A stretch of DNA of 64,000 nt from NCBI RefSeq assembly GCF_030994125.1, contig NZ_CP099917.1:2622001-2686000 (forward strand). The letters run 5' to 3'. Shown in pieces: positions 8,380-17,790 of this stretch (position 1 is the stretch's first letter; the number at the start of each line of letters is the position of its first letter). Origin of the DNA: Pseudoalteromonas xiamenensis. GTDB taxonomy: Bacteria; Pseudomonadota; Gammaproteobacteria; Enterobacterales; Alteromonadaceae. The notes under the pieces are model-generated. The model made no database searches, was not told where the DNA came from, and saw only the letters and a program-made list of their open reading frames with translations. A program made the translations under genes and the position numbers.

Positions 8380-10170
8380 ATGAAACCCATTAATGTGCCT
8401 TCTCTTTCTTTTAAGGCCTTGTTTAAACAAGTATTAGAACATAAAAAAACACTCATTTTGGCACACGTTATTGCTATTTTCGCGACGCTTGTGAGTGTGC
8501 CCATTCCGATGATGATGCCGCTGTTGGTTGATGAAGTGTTGCTAAACAAGCCAGGCGCTGCAATCGATTGGTTAAATAAGCTCCTTCCTGAGCAATGGCA
8601 TGGACCAATCGGATATGTGCTATGCATTTTATTTACCGTGATGTTCATGCGGCTCTGTGCACTGGGTTTAGGTGTTTGGCAATCGAGACAATTCACCATC
8701 ATTGGCAAAGACATTAGTTTGTCTATTCGAGTGAGATTGCTCAAACACTTGCCATTGGTGAATCTAAAAACGTTTGAGACCGAAGGTGGGGCGGCTATCA
8801 GTTCTCGCTGTATCACGGATGTCGAAACAATCGATAAGTTTATTAGTCAAACGCTGTCTCGGTTTTTGTTAGGCATTTTAACCGTTGTTGGCACAGCTGC
8901 TGTATTGCTATGGATACATCCTGTACTTGGCGCCATTATTCTGTTTTTAAACCCAGCGGTAATTTATTTTTCTCGCCGTTTTGGGAAACACGTCAAAACA
9001 CTTAAACGAGATGAGAATGCGGCCTTCGAAGCATTTCAGACTGCTTTAGTGGAAACGCTGGATGCAATTACGCAATTAAAAGCGTGTCGTCGAGAGCAAA
9101 ACTACTTCTTCCAAGTAAGAGACGCTGCGGTGCATTTGAAAACCCAGTCGGTCAACGCTCAATGGAAAACGGATGCTGTAAATCGATTGAGTTTTACCGT
9201 GTTTTTACTCGGGTTTGAAGTATTCCGTGCGGTTGCCATGTTGATGGTCGTGTTTTCAGACCTTTCAATCGGACAGATGTTCGCTGTATTTGGTTATTTG
9301 TGGTTTATGATGGGCCCAGTTCAAGAGTTGCTCGGTATTCAATACGCCTATTACGGCGCAAGTGCAGCGCTTAAAAGACTCAACGATGTCTTTGCCTATG
9401 AGACCGAATCACAATTCGAATCGAAGGTCGATCCGTTTAAAACGGCTCAAAATATTGAGATCCGATTTGAGCAGGTCAATTTTGCGTATAAGCCTGAGCA
9501 ACCTATTCTACAAGATGTGTCTTTAACTATCCCTAGAGGAAAAAAAGCGGCTGTAGTTGCTGTTTCAGGTGGTGGTAAATCGACGCTCGTGCAGTTGTTA
9601 CTCGGTCTTTATGAGAAGCAATCAGGGGCAATTTTTATCAATGATACCGCGGTTGAATCGGTCGGATATGACTTAATCCGTGAGCATGTTGCCACTGTGC
9701 TTCAACAACCCATCTTGTTCAACGCATCTATTCGTGACAATTTATCGATGGGGAAAACATTTACCGAAGAACAATTTTGGCAAGCATTGGAAATTGCAGA
9801 GTTAAAAACGACGGTTGAATCGATAGAAGGTCAATTAGACGCCTTGGTTGGACGCAATGGTGTGCGCCTATCTGGTGGTCAGCGTCAGCGGCTCGCCATA
9901 GCGAGAATGGTGTTGGCTGATCCAAAAGTGGTGATACTAGATGAAGCTACGTCGGCACTTGATGTCGAAACGGAAGCCAAAATCCATCGCAACTTAGCTC
10001 ATTTTTTGCAAGGTCGTACAACCTTAATCATTGCACATCGTTTAAGTGCGATTCGTCAAGCGGATGTCATTTATGTACTGGATGATGGTCAGGTAAGTCA
10101 GGCAGGAGATCATATTTCTTTATTAGAAGAGAAGGGTTTATATCAAACTTTGTTTGGACATCAGCTATAA
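8380..10170 (+). CDS. ABC exporter, fused permease and ATPase (ABCB type)
   Basis: Half-transporter of 596 aa with six predicted membrane helices (about residues 15-310) followed by an ATPase domain (about 345-590). The Walker A reads AVSGGGKST, with alanine instead of the usual first glycine. The signature is LSGGQRQR, Walker B VVILDEATSALD and the switch histidine IIAHRLS. A type I exporter that works as a homodimer is expected. Its substrate cannot be predicted. An upstream in-frame start at 8356 would overlap selO, but the ATG at 8380 is the natural start. Probably co-transcribed with selO. Confidence 0.9.
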   Translation: MKPINVPSLSFKALFKQVLEHKKTLILAHVIAIFATLVSVPIPMMMPLLVDEVLLNKPGAAIDWLNKLLPEQWHGPIGYVLCILFTVMFMRLCALGLGVWQSRQFTIIGKDISLSIRVRLLKHLPLVNLKTFETEGGAAISSRCITDVETIDKFISQTLSRFLLGILTVVGTAAVLLWIHPVLGAIILFLNPAVIYFSRRFGKHVKTLKRDENAAFEAFQTALVETLDAITQLKACRREQNYFFQVRDAAVHLKTQSVNAQWKTDAVNRLSFTVFLLGFEVFRAVAMLMVVFSDLSIGQMFAVFGYLWFMMGPVQELLGIQYAYYGASAALKRLNDVFAYETESQFESKVDPFKTAQNIEIRFEQVNFAYKPEQPILQDVSLTIPRGKKAAVVAVSGGGKSTLVQLLLGLYEKQSGAIFINDTAVESVGYDLIREHVATVLQQPILFNASIRDNLSMGKTFTEEQFWQALEIAELKTTVESIEGQLDALVGRNGVRLSGGQRQRLAIARMVLADPKVVILDEATSALDVETEAKIHRNLAHFLQGRTTLIIAHRLSAIRQADVIYVLDDGQVSQAGDHISLLEEKGLYQTLFGHQL

Positions 10171-10290
10171 TGATCTAAATTTACTTAATAATTTTAGTGT
10201 ACGTTAAGTATTAATTAATAAATTGACTACTATGATTGTGGTCATCAATAGGTGCGAATACGTTCGCCAAGCGTAAAGACGGGAAGAAAC

Positions 10291-11325
10291 ATGAAATTAA
10301 AAGCATTGAGCATTGCGCTACTAGTTGCTGCAGGAGCGGCACACGCACAGGACGACGAAGGCGTATTTTTAGGCGTTTTCGGTGATTATTACAAATCAGA
10401 ATGGCAAAACATTCGCGATGCCGCGAGTGTAAATGTCGACAAGTCAACATCATGGGGTGTTGAATTGGGTTATAAATTCGATAAGTACTGGGCTGCACGT
10501 TTAGAATACGCAGATATGGATTTTGACCTATCTGGTGCGCGTACAGACAGTCTATCTGGTAGCCGTTTTGGTATTGACGGTTTATACCACATCAACGGTG
10601 GTCCACTTTACGGTATCTTCGGTATTAAATCGATCGATGCATTTGAAAGCATGACATTTGCTAACTTAGGTGCGGGTTATCAGCTACTGAATAAAGACAA
10701 CTGGTCAGTGAACCTTGAAGCGCTTGCTTACCAAGGTATCGACCGAGGCTATTCAGATTACAATGCAAAACTTGGAGTGAGCTACCTATTTGGCTCATCG
10801 TCAAGCGCAGAGAAAGTTGAAGCAGCGCCAACACCTGCACCAGTTGCAGCGCCAGCAGATGCAGACCAAGACGGTGTCATGGATGCTGACGACCAATGTG
10901 CAAATACACCGATGACTGACGCGGTTGATAGCAAGGGCTGTACGTTATACCGTGACGAGCAAGTTTCTGTGAATTTATTGGTACGTTTCCCTCACGATGC
11001 GTCAAAAGTAACAGAACAGTATTTTTCTGACATTAAAGCTGTAGCAGAATTTATGGCTGAACACAGCGATGCTACTGTTGTGCTTGAAGGTCACGCTTCG
11101 TCGGTTGGTGCTGCTCAATACAACCAATGGTTGTCTAAAAAGCGTGCAGATGCTGTTGCAAAACAACTTGTTAAACTCGGTGTGGCTGAGTCTCGTATCA
11201 GTACGGTAGGTTACGGTGAAGAGCGTTTGAAAAACACCGCGAATACGCGTGCAGCGCATGCCGAAAACCGCCGTGTTGAAGCGCAGGTTACATCAACTGA
11301 AAAAGTGAAAGTACAACGTAAATAA
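10291..11325 (+). CDS. OmpA-like outer-membrane protein
   Basis: Outer-membrane protein of 344 aa. A signal peptide of about 20 residues ends in AHA. An eight-strand OmpA-type barrel spans about residues 24-172, with alternating aromatic strands. It is followed by an Ala/Pro linker, a thrombospondin type 3-like calcium loop (DADQDGVMDADDQC) and a C-terminal peptidoglycan-binding OmpA domain with the LEGHASSVGAAQYNQWLSKK core and ENRRVEAQ end. It anchors the outer membrane to the wall. The ATG at 10291 follows GGGAAGAAAC. The open frame upstream to 10252 has no signal-peptide logic and is not used. Confidence 0.9.
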   Translation: MKLKALSIALLVAAGAAHAQDDEGVFLGVFGDYYKSEWQNIRDAASVNVDKSTSWGVELGYKFDKYWAARLEYADMDFDLSGARTDSLSGSRFGIDGLYHINGGPLYGIFGIKSIDAFESMTFANLGAGYQLLNKDNWSVNLEALAYQGIDRGYSDYNAKLGVSYLFGSSSSAEKVEAAPTPAPVAAPADADQDGVMDADDQCANTPMTDAVDSKGCTLYRDEQVSVNLLVRFPHDASKVTEQYFSDIKAVAEFMAEHSDATVVLEGHASSVGAAQYNQWLSKKRADAVAKQLVKLGVAESRISTVGYGEERLKNTANTRAAHAENRRVEAQVTSTEKVKVQRK

Positions 11326-11356
11326 GCGTTAGTATTAATTAACGTTTAGTGTACAA

Positions 11357-11406
11357 AAAAGGTTTCCAGAAATGCCAATAGTCGCAGTTTTGGAAGCCTT
11401 TTTTAT
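11357..11406 (+). terminator. Intrinsic terminator of the OmpA-like gene
   Basis: A ten-base-pair stem (AAGGTTTCCA with TGGAAGCCTT, one G-U pair) with a 22-base loop is followed by six T residues. It lies 33 bases after the OmpA-like stop. Confidence 0.8.
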
Positions 11407-11688
11407 TTCTGAGGGTGTGGTTCTTGATGGGATGCTCTTTCACCTAATCCGCAGATATACACTTTAATGCTACTGATGTTTATTTTCCGCAAATTGATTA
11501 TGCTTACGATCCTTCAAGTTTTTCCTTTTTAGTTACACACGTTTTTAGCTCATTCTTGCATTGACGTTTTGTTCTACCGCAGACCCTATAATTCTGATAC
11601 GGTGGTTTTTAAAGCACAAATCAGTTAACTTTTTGCGCTTCTGATTCTGACTTATATCACTTAAATAAAATCCGTTTTGTCGCTATGC
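11407..11688. other. AT-rich intergenic region, no gene seen
   Basis: About 280 bases between the OmpA terminator and the ribosome site of the next gene. No open frame with a ribosome site and no strong hairpin was found. It presumably holds the promoter of the small membrane-protein gene that follows. Confidence 0.4.
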
Positions 11689-11700
11689 AAGGAGCTATGA

Positions 11701-12093
11701 GTGAATCGTATCCAACCAACACAACGAGTTTCCCGAATGAAAAAAGGACTGTTCGTTTTAACATGTCTGGTTCTTTTATTGGGCGCTTTATTCACGATAC
11801 TCATGAATCTTCTGGAGCGTGTGCAGTTAGGGTTTGCTGAGCAGCGCATTGGGTTTGTCAAAATACTCGAGTCCGCCGAGATAAAGCATCCCGACGTTTT
11901 AAAAGCGATGTACACGGGGCTGTTTGCTGATTATTGCTATTTTACTGCTGATAAAGAGAGTTTACTTTTCAAATACACGTTGAAAACGAAGATGGAAGAA
12001 GTGCTTGTAAAGATAACGACGTTAAACAATACCGTGCTGAAAGAGCAGGCTACTTCGCTGGCTTTAAATTGTCCGGAGGCTGTCACAAAATAA
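11701..12093 (+). CDS. Small membrane-anchored protein of unknown function
   Basis: Protein of 130 aa that I do not recognise. One strongly hydrophobic helix occupies about residues 15-36, preceded by basic residues (VSRMKKG). The rest is a roughly 90-residue soluble part, probably helical and periplasmic, with two cysteines (DYCYF and ALNCPE). GTG at 11701 is chosen because AAGGAG lies six bases upstream. The ATG at 11737 (MKKGLF) would give a 118-aa protein. It stands alone between the OmpA-like gene and acnB. Confidence 0.55.
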   Translation: MNRIQPTQRVSRMKKGLFVLTCLVLLLGALFTILMNLLERVQLGFAEQRIGFVKILESAEIKHPDVLKAMYTGLFADYCYFTADKESLLFKYTLKTKMEEVLVKITTLNNTVLKEQATSLALNCPEAVTK

Positions 12094-12288
12094 AGGCATT
12101 TAAGAAGGGCATTTGCATAGAATCTATCTTTGTTTAGGTGTCCCATGGAATTGCAAAATGCCATCGAAAGCAGCACTCAACGCAACCTAAACATAAAGGG
12201 AATAGGTATTATTCACATTAACGGCGGAAAATTATTTAACTATTCATCAAATTTATAGTCACTATAAGGTTTACTCGCTGTTGTGTCA

Positions 12289-12317
12289 TTTTCATCTATA
12301 CTTAAAGGCCTTATAAT
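12289..12317 (+). promoter_or_regulatory. Candidate sigma-70 promoter for acnB
   Basis: A consensus-like -10 box TATAAT at 12312-12317 has a weaker -35 box TTTTCA at 12289-12294 with a 17-base spacer. It would give a leader of about 75 bases before the acnB start. The 12094-12400 gap contains nothing else I can support. Confidence 0.5.
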
Positions 12318-12400
12318 CTATAGCGATATATTCTAGGTGTAGGGATACCGAGTTACACATCGCGCTTTCCTGCACTTCACGTCACCAAGAGGGCAATATT

Positions 12401-14998
12401 GTGCTTCAAGAATACCGTAAACACGTTGAAGAGCGTGCAGCTCAAGGCATCGTGCCTAAGCCTCTAGACGCTCAACAAACAGCAGATTTAGTTGAATTAT
12501 TAAAAAACCCACCAACAGGTGAAGAAGAGTTCATCCTTGATCTTCTTGTAAATCGCGTACCACCAGGTGTAGATGACGCTGCTTACATCAAAGCAGGCTT
12601 CTTAGCTGCAGTGGCAAAAGGCGAAGCGAGCTCTCCACTTATCTCTAAAGAGTACGCAGCAGAATTGCTAGGCACTATGCTTGGCGGTTACAACATTGCG
12701 CCTATGATCGACTTACTAGACGACGAAGCGCTTGCGCCTGTTGTTGCAAAAGGTCTGTCACATACATTACTTATGTTTGATGCGTTCTACGACGTAGAAG
12801 AAAAAGCAAAAGCGGGTAACGCAAATGCTCAAAAAGTCGTTGAGTCTTGGGCAAATGCAGATTGGTTCTTAGAAAGACCAAACGTTGCTGAAAAAATCTC
12901 GGTTACTGTATTTAAAGTAACGGGCGAGACAAACACAGACGACCTATCACCAGCACCAGATGCATGGTCACGTCCTGATATTCCACTACACGCACTGGCT
13001 ATGCTTAAAAACGAGCGTGATGGTATCGTGCCAGAGAAAGCAGGCGAAATCGGCCCTATTTCTCAACTAGAAGAATTAAAAGCGAAAGGCTTACCACTTG
13101 CGTACGTAGGTGACGTTGTTGGTACGGGTTCTTCTCGTAAATCAGCGACTAACTCTGTGCTTTGGTTCATGGGTGATGACATCCCATTCGTACCTAACAA
13201 GCGCGTTGGTGGTGTGTGCCTTGGTGGTAAAATTGCGCCGATTTTCTTCAACACAATGGAAGATTCTGGCGCACTACCAATCGAACTACCAGTTGACGAC
13301 CTAAACATGGGCGACCAAATCGACATCTACCCATTTGAAGGTGTGGTTAAGCGTCATGGTACAGATGAAGTTATCACGACGTTCTCATTAAAATCAGACG
13401 TAATTCTTGATGAAGTACGTGCTGGTGGTCGTATTCCACTGATCATCGGTCGTGGTCTAACTGATAAAGCGCGTGCATCACTAGGTCTTCCAGCAGAAAC
13501 GATTTTCCGTAAGCCATCAGCACCGGTAGATTCTGGCAAAGGCTTCACGCTTGCGCAGAAGATGGTTGGCCGTGCATGTAACGTTGCAGGTGTTCGCCCA
13601 GGTCAATACTGCGAACCAAAAATGACCACAGTAGGTTCACAAGATACTACAGGTCCAATGACGCGTGACGAGCTTAAAGATCTAGCGTGTTTAGGTTTCT
13701 CTGCGGACCTTACAATGCAGTCTTTCTGCCACACGTCTGCGTATCCAAAACCAATCGACGTTGAAACGCACCACACACTACCAGATTTCATCATGAACCG
13801 TGGTGGTGTATCACTGCGTCCTGGTGACGGTGTTATCCACTCATGGTTAAACCGTATGTTGCTTCCAGACACAGTAGGTACTGGTGGTGACTCGCATACA
13901 CGTTTCCCACTTGGTATTTCATTCCCAGCGGGTTCTGGCGCAGTCGCATTCGCAGCAGCAACAGGTGTTATGCCTCTAGATATGCCAGAGTCAATCCTTG
14001 TTCGTTTCAAAGGTGAAATGCAACCAGGTATCACGCTACGTGACCTAGTACACGCAATCCCTTACTACGCAATCAAACAAGGTCTATTGACGGTTGAGAA
14101 GAAAGGTAAAGTAAACGAATTCTCTGGTCGTATCCTTGAAATCGAAGGTGTTGAGCACCTAACGGTTGAGCAAGCGTTCGAACTATCAGATGCGTCTGCA
14201 GAGCGTTCAGCAGCTGGTTGTACAGTTAAGCTTTCGCGTGAGTCAATCGCAGAATACCTAAACTCTAACATCGTAATGCTGAAGTGGATGATCTCTGAAG
14301 GCTACGGTGACGTGCGTACTATCGAGCGTCGTATCGGTAAGATGCAAGAGTGGCTAGCAAATCCAGAGTTGATGGAAGCGGATGCGGATGCAGAGTACGC
14401 TCACATCATCGACATCGATCTTGCGGAAATCACAGAGCCAGTACTTTGTGCGCCAAACGATCCAGACGATGCACGTCTTCTTTCTGACGTTCAAGGCGAG
14501 AAAATCGACGAAGTATTCATCGGTTCTTGTATGACGAACATCGGTCACTTCCGTGCTGCTGGTAAGTTGTTAAACAACTTCAAAGGTCAGTTACCAACGC
14601 GTATGTGGATTGCTCCACCAACGAAGATGGACCGCGACCAGTTAACGGACGAAGGTTACTACGGTATTTACGGCCGCGTTGGTGCGCGTATCGAAACGCC
14701 GGGATGTTCACTGTGCATGGGTAACCAAGCACGCGTAGCAGACAAAGCAACGGTTGTTTCTACATCAACGCGTAACTTCCCGAACCGTTTAGGTACAGGT
14801 GCAAACGTGTTCCTAGCATCTGCTGAACTAGCAGCGGTAGCAGCTATCATTGGTAAACTACCAACACCAGCTGAGTACCAAGAGTACGCAGAGAAGATCA
14901 ACGCAACGGCGTCTGATACATACCGTTACTTGAACTTCCACAAGATGCCACAGTACACGAAAAAAGCGGATACTGTGATCATCCAACAAGCGGTTTAA
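12401..14998 (+). CDS. acnB: Aconitate hydratase B
   Basis: Bifunctional aconitase B / 2-methylisocitrate dehydratase of 865 aa, identical in length to E. coli AcnB. It interconverts citrate and isocitrate in the TCA cycle through a [4Fe-4S] cluster. The N-terminal helical HEAT-like domain (about 1-160) and swivelling domain precede the catalytic part, the order specific to AcnB. Cluster ligands are visible in the C-terminal part as [15 protein letters not shown] and [10 protein letters not shown], with a further cysteine near residue 440. It starts with GTG after AGAGGG. Its codon usage is that of a highly expressed gene. Apo-AcnB binds mRNA in E. coli. Confidence 0.97.
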   Translation: MLQEYRKHVEERAAQGIVPKPLDAQQTADLVELLKNPPTGEEEFILDLLVNRVPPGVDDAAYIKAGFLAAVAKGEASSPLISKEYAAELLGTMLGGYNIAPMIDLLDDEALAPVVAKGLSHTLLMFDAFYDVEEKAKAGNANAQKVVESWANADWFLERPNVAEKISVTVFKVTGETNTDDLSPAPDAWSRPDIPLHALAMLKNERDGIVPEKAGEIGPISQLEELKAKGLPLAYVGDVVGTGSSRKSATNSVLWFMGDDIPFVPNKRVGGVCLGGKIAPIFFNTMEDSGALPIELPVDDLNMGDQIDIYPFEGVVKRHGTDEVITTFSLKSDVILDEVRAGGRIPLIIGRGLTDKARASLGLPAETIFRKPSAPVDSGKGFTLAQKMVGRACNVAGVRPGQYCEPKMTTVGSQDTTGPMTRDELKDLACLGFSADLTMQSFCHTSAYPKPIDVETHHTLPDFIMNRGGVSLRPGDGVIHSWLNRMLLPDTVGTGGDSHTRFPLGISFPAGSGAVAFAAATGVMPLDMPESILVRFKGEMQPGITLRDLVHAIPYYAIKQGLLTVEKKGKVNEFSGRILEIEGVEHLTVEQAFELSDASAERSAAGCTVKLSRESIAEYLNSNIVMLKWMISEGYGDVRTIERRIGKMQEWLANPELMEADADAEYAHIIDIDLAEITEPVLCAPNDPDDARLLSDVQGEKIDEVFIGSCMTNIGHFRAAGKLLNNFKGQLPTRMWIAPPTKMDRDQLTDEGYYGIYGRVGARIETPGCSLCMGNQARVADKATVVSTSTRNFPNRLGTGANVFLASAELAAVAAIIGKLPTPAEYQEYAEKINATASDTYRYLNFHKMPQYTKKADTVIIQQAV

Positions 14999-15015
14999 AT
15001 GTACCAATAGTTGAA

Positions 15016-15044
15016 AAAGGCCAGTCTTAAGCTGGCCTTTTTTT
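15016..15044 (+). terminator. Intrinsic terminator of acnB
   Basis: Stem AAAGGCCAG with CTGGCCTTT around a seven-base loop, followed by a run of T, 18 bases after the acnB stop. Confidence 0.88.
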
Positions 15045-15196
15045 ATTCTAAAAATTCAAATAGAAAATGCATATAATTTTTGTTTATTGATTTATTCATT
15101 CCTAATTTTTCTATTTTTAAGTTAAAACAAACCAAAATTTTCCATCTGAATAGCATATGATCCGCATCAGTTTATCATCAATAGGCGAAGTAACTG

Positions 15197-15829
15197 ATGA
15201 CTACCAACAACAACCAGAATTTATTGCAATTGCGTTTTATCGGACAATCACGCGTTGATGAAGTGAAACCTTCATTTAATGCCTTGCCAGATAATCCTTA
15301 CGCTGATGGCGCGTTTCGTAAACGCCGCTATTCCGTTATCAAATTGACTGATGGGGCGATTAAACTTCAACCCACCAAAGCGTTTGTTCAAGATGATTCA
15401 ATTAATACCTTCCAAGGTAATGTTGAGCGAGTGTATGAGAACTTAGAACAAAGTTTGCTGGAAACAGAGGGCTTTAAACACCTCATTTCTCAGTTCCAAG
15501 AAATGACCGGCATAGATAAAGAGTCGGACATTGAAGTACACCAATTTAGAATGTTAGCGATCGAAAGTGATACGCCTCCGGCGCCTGAAGGGATCCACCA
15601 AGATGGATTTGACCATGTTTGTGTGTGTGGTGTGTCTCATGAGAATATTCAAGGTGGCGAATTGCTTGTCTATGAAACTAAAGATGCAGATCCGTGTTTC
15701 AAGATGGAGATCAAAGATGGTTTGTTTGCACTCGTCAATGACCGTCAAGTTTGGCACAACGCAACACCAATGAATAAAATCAAGGCCGATGAAATCGGAT
15801 ACCTAGACTGTTTTGTGTTTACAGCATAA
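15197..15829 (+). CDS. Fe(II)/2-oxoglutarate-dependent oxygenase family protein (isoleucine-dioxygenase-like fold)
   Basis: Protein of 210 aa resembling the 2OG-Fe(II) oxygenase family that includes the Bacillus L-isoleucine 4-dioxygenase. The metal-binding facial triad is visible as H134-x-D136 (GIHQDGFDH) and H187 (QVWHNATP). The usual arginine that binds the 2-oxoglutarate carboxylate, about 10-17 residues after the distal histidine, is not seen. That segment reads KADEIGYLDCFVF, with leucine where related sequences tend to have Arg-Asp. It is directly followed, without gap, by a class V aminotransferase gene, so the two probably modify the same amino-acid substrate. Substrate unknown. Confidence 0.75.
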   Translation: MTTNNNQNLLQLRFIGQSRVDEVKPSFNALPDNPYADGAFRKRRYSVIKLTDGAIKLQPTKAFVQDDSINTFQGNVERVYENLEQSLLETEGFKHLISQFQEMTGIDKESDIEVHQFRMLAIESDTPPAPEGIHQDGFDHVCVCGVSHENIQGGELLVYETKDADPCFKMEIKDGLFALVNDRQVWHNATPMNKIKADEIGYLDCFVFTA

Positions 15830-15838
15830 GTGAGCATC

Positions 15839-17077
15839 ATGGAACTACAAACAATTCGTCGTCAATTTCCTGCGTTAATGCAATCAATTAATGGCACTGC
15901 ACCGATTTTCTTGGATGGCCCAGGTGGCTCGCAAGTACCTCAGTCGGTATTAAGCGCTATGTCCGCTTACCTTGGTTACTTTAATTCAAACCTCGGTGGG
16001 GCGTTTTTCTCAAGTCACAAAACCGTGTCTTTGATGGATGACGCACGTCAGGCAGTTGCGGATTTACTCAATGCACCAAGCAAATCGCAAATCGTTTTTG
16101 GCGCAAACATGACCAGCCTCACGTTTAGCTTTAGCCGTGCGATTTCACGTGATTGGCAAGCAGATGATGAAGTGATTGTCACCAATGCAGATCATTACTC
16201 GAATGTGTCGTCTTGGCGCCAAGCGGCAGAAGATAAAGGCGCAAAAGTACATGCCGTGCGTATCAATGAAGCCGATTGCACCTTGGATCTAGAACACTAC
16301 GCGAGCTTATTAAACAGCAATACTAAGCTGGTTGCAGTGACGTACGCGTCAAACACCACAGGCTCAATCAACGACATAAAACGCATTGTTGAGATGGCGC
16401 ACCAAGTTGGTGCGTTGGTTTACGTGGATGCCGTTCACTACGCACCGCATGAGCTGATTGATGTGCAAGCACTCGATTGTGACTTTTTAGCTTGCTCGGC
16501 CTATAAGTTTTTTGGTCCGCATGTTGGGATAGTGTACGGTAAAAAAGTGCACTTAGAAGGCTTTATACCGTATAAAGTGGAGCCGGCGAAAGACGTTATT
16601 CCCGGTCGTTGGGAAACCGGTACGCAAAGCTTTGAAGGCTTAGCCGGTGTGATTGCGGCGATTGACTATATTGCCAGCCTTAGCGATTTGCCTAAAACCG
16701 CGTCACGTCGTGAGCGTTTAATCGATGCGTTTGCTAAAACCAAAGCCCATGAAATGGCCTTGTCTGAGTATGTGCTAAAGCGTATCGCAGAATTCCCTGA
16801 GATCACCCTTTATGGCATCAACGACTTAACACGTTTGGCAGAGCGCACACCTACGTTTGCATTGACCTTTGCAGGTATTGAACCGCGCACGGTGTCAGAG
16901 TTTTTAGGTGAGCACCACATCTGCGTGTGGGACGGTAATTTCTATGCACAAGGGTTGTGCGAACAACTTGGTGTAATGGACAAAGGTGGTGTAGTGCGTA
17001 TTGGTTGTATGCATTACAACACCATTGACGAACTGGCGACCTTGTTTGATAGATTGAGCGTCCTACTTAAGCGCTAA
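15839..17077 (+). CDS. Cysteine desulfurase-like class V aminotransferase
   Basis: PLP enzyme of 412 aa with the class V fold. The PLP lysine is in CSAYKFFGPH, the pyridine-nitrogen aspartate in YVDAVHYAPH, and the phosphate-binding region near ETGTQSFEGL. It belongs to the cysteine desulfurase-like group whose members often lack a mobile catalytic cysteine loop, and none is evident here, so IscS-type sulfur transfer is unlikely. An in-frame GTG at 15830 abuts the stop of the oxygenase gene and is an alternative start. The pair forms a two-gene operon. The reaction (desulfuration, lyase or transamination) cannot be told from sequence. Confidence 0.8.
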   Translation: MELQTIRRQFPALMQSINGTAPIFLDGPGGSQVPQSVLSAMSAYLGYFNSNLGGAFFSSHKTVSLMDDARQAVADLLNAPSKSQIVFGANMTSLTFSFSRAISRDWQADDEVIVTNADHYSNVSSWRQAAEDKGAKVHAVRINEADCTLDLEHYASLLNSNTKLVAVTYASNTTGSINDIKRIVEMAHQVGALVYVDAVHYAPHELIDVQALDCDFLACSAYKFFGPHVGIVYGKKVHLEGFIPYKVEPAKDVIPGRWETGTQSFEGLAGVIAAIDYIASLSDLPKTASRRERLIDAFAKTKAHEMALSEYVLKRIAEFPEITLYGINDLTRLAERTPTFALTFAGIEPRTVSEFLGEHHICVWDGNFYAQGLCEQLGVMDKGGVVRIGCMHYNTIDELATLFDRLSVLLKR

Positions 17078-17215
17078 TTTGCGTAAAATATAAGAAGCGG
17101 TTGATATGCTAAACGCGTTCACCGCTTCCATGTTCAATCTACCCATCATTACCCTTCTTCAGAGGCTACAAGCTTCATATTCATTATCATCTGGTTTGCA
17201 TAGCAAAATATCGAA

Positions 17216-17506
17216 ATGAGTTTTAACTTCCAATGGGTTGTAATCGATGCACGTAGTCAAAATGTGTTTACGGTAGTTAATAATCAACTGGTGCGCTGGC
17301 TGGCAAAAAACACCAACTTTGAAGATAAGCGCTTCACCGCTCAGTATAAATTGCGCGCGTATTCGGATGTGTCTTTTGTCTATAACCGAGCGGGCGAGCT
17401 GTTTGTTCAAGGGCAAGGCGGCGATGCGTGGTTGTCGGGTATTCAATCGCTTTGGAGCGAGCCGCAACAAGATACTGTGATTTTGAAGTTCCGTTATTTG
17501 TTGTGA
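17216..17506 (+). pseudogene. C-terminal remnant of a large outer-membrane protein (DUF5916-like), tentative
   Basis: Open frame of 96 codons that reads like the end of a beta-barrel protein. It has alternating strands (FNFQWVVIDARSQNVFTV, FTAQYKLRAYSDVSFVYNR) and a C-terminal strand ending LKFRYLL, as in outer-membrane proteins. From memory the pattern fits the last strands of the large DUF5916 family with its ALSD-x-FVVY segment. There is no signal peptide, no convincing ribosome site, and an in-frame TAG lies just upstream, so it is most likely the tail of a deleted gene. It sits at the edge of the accessory island. Confidence 0.5.
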
Positions 17507-17521
17507 TTTTAATTGTGCTTG

Positions 17522-17540
17522 GCGAGGGGTCACCCCTCGC
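17522..17540. repeat. Perfect 19-bp palindrome
   Basis: GCGAGGGGT, single central C, ACCCCTCGC. It lies just after the remnant gene. It has no T-run, so it is not a standard terminator. It could be an operator, a REP-type hairpin or a relic of a mobile element end. Confidence 0.6.
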
Positions 17541-17790
17541 AATTCTTTGGCTGGACACCTCGTTATGTCGAGAATGAGCGAAAAGCATTCAGTTACAACC
17601 TACCTTGTGCACGTTGCAAGACTTGACCCCAGTCTTTGTTCTAATGGCGTGCTGCAGATTTCCTTAAAAACTTGCTTAAGCGTGCAAATGGTAGGATATG
17701 ACCCCGTTTGTTTCAATTGCTGCGTTAAAGCACAACCTACAAAACCCTATTAACGTGCACCTGGTCGAATGATTTAATAAAAAGCGCTAC
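17541..17790. other. Non-coding island flank with REP-like fragments
   Basis: No credible gene. It contains GCAAGACTTGACCCCA at 17616-17631 and a second TGACCCC at 17696-17702. The first is an inverted near-copy (15 of 16 bases) of the sequence at 21149-21164, on the other side of the STAND gene pair. The material between looks like decayed intergenic repeats. Confidence 0.5.
17616..17631 (-). repeat. REP-like repeat, left copy
   Basis: Reverse complement reads TGGGGTCAAGTCTTGC, matching 15 of 16 bases of the right copy at 21149-21164 in opposite orientation. The two copies bracket the STAND/TPR gene pair. Confidence 0.6.

Noticed and set aside
11697..11850. ATG at 11697 as start of a small gene
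   Set aside because: It opens a different frame that closes after about 50 codons; the GTG at 11701 gives the longer protein with a membrane helix and a good ribosome site.
12401..14998. Several long antisense frames inside acnB (for example 13603-14034)
   Set aside because: They are shadows produced by the strong codon bias of acnB.
15197..17077. IscS-type cysteine desulfurase for Fe-S cluster assembly
   Set aside because: No catalytic cysteine loop is visible and no isc or suf genes are nearby.
17094..17128. GAAGCGGT/ACCGCTTC hairpin after the class V aminotransferase
   Set aside because: Eight-base-pair stem with a 19-base loop and no T-run; not convincing as a terminator.
17159..17542. 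127-codon minus-strand frame over the remnant region
   Set aside because: It is antisense to the barrel-like remnant, has no ribosome site and no protein-like composition.
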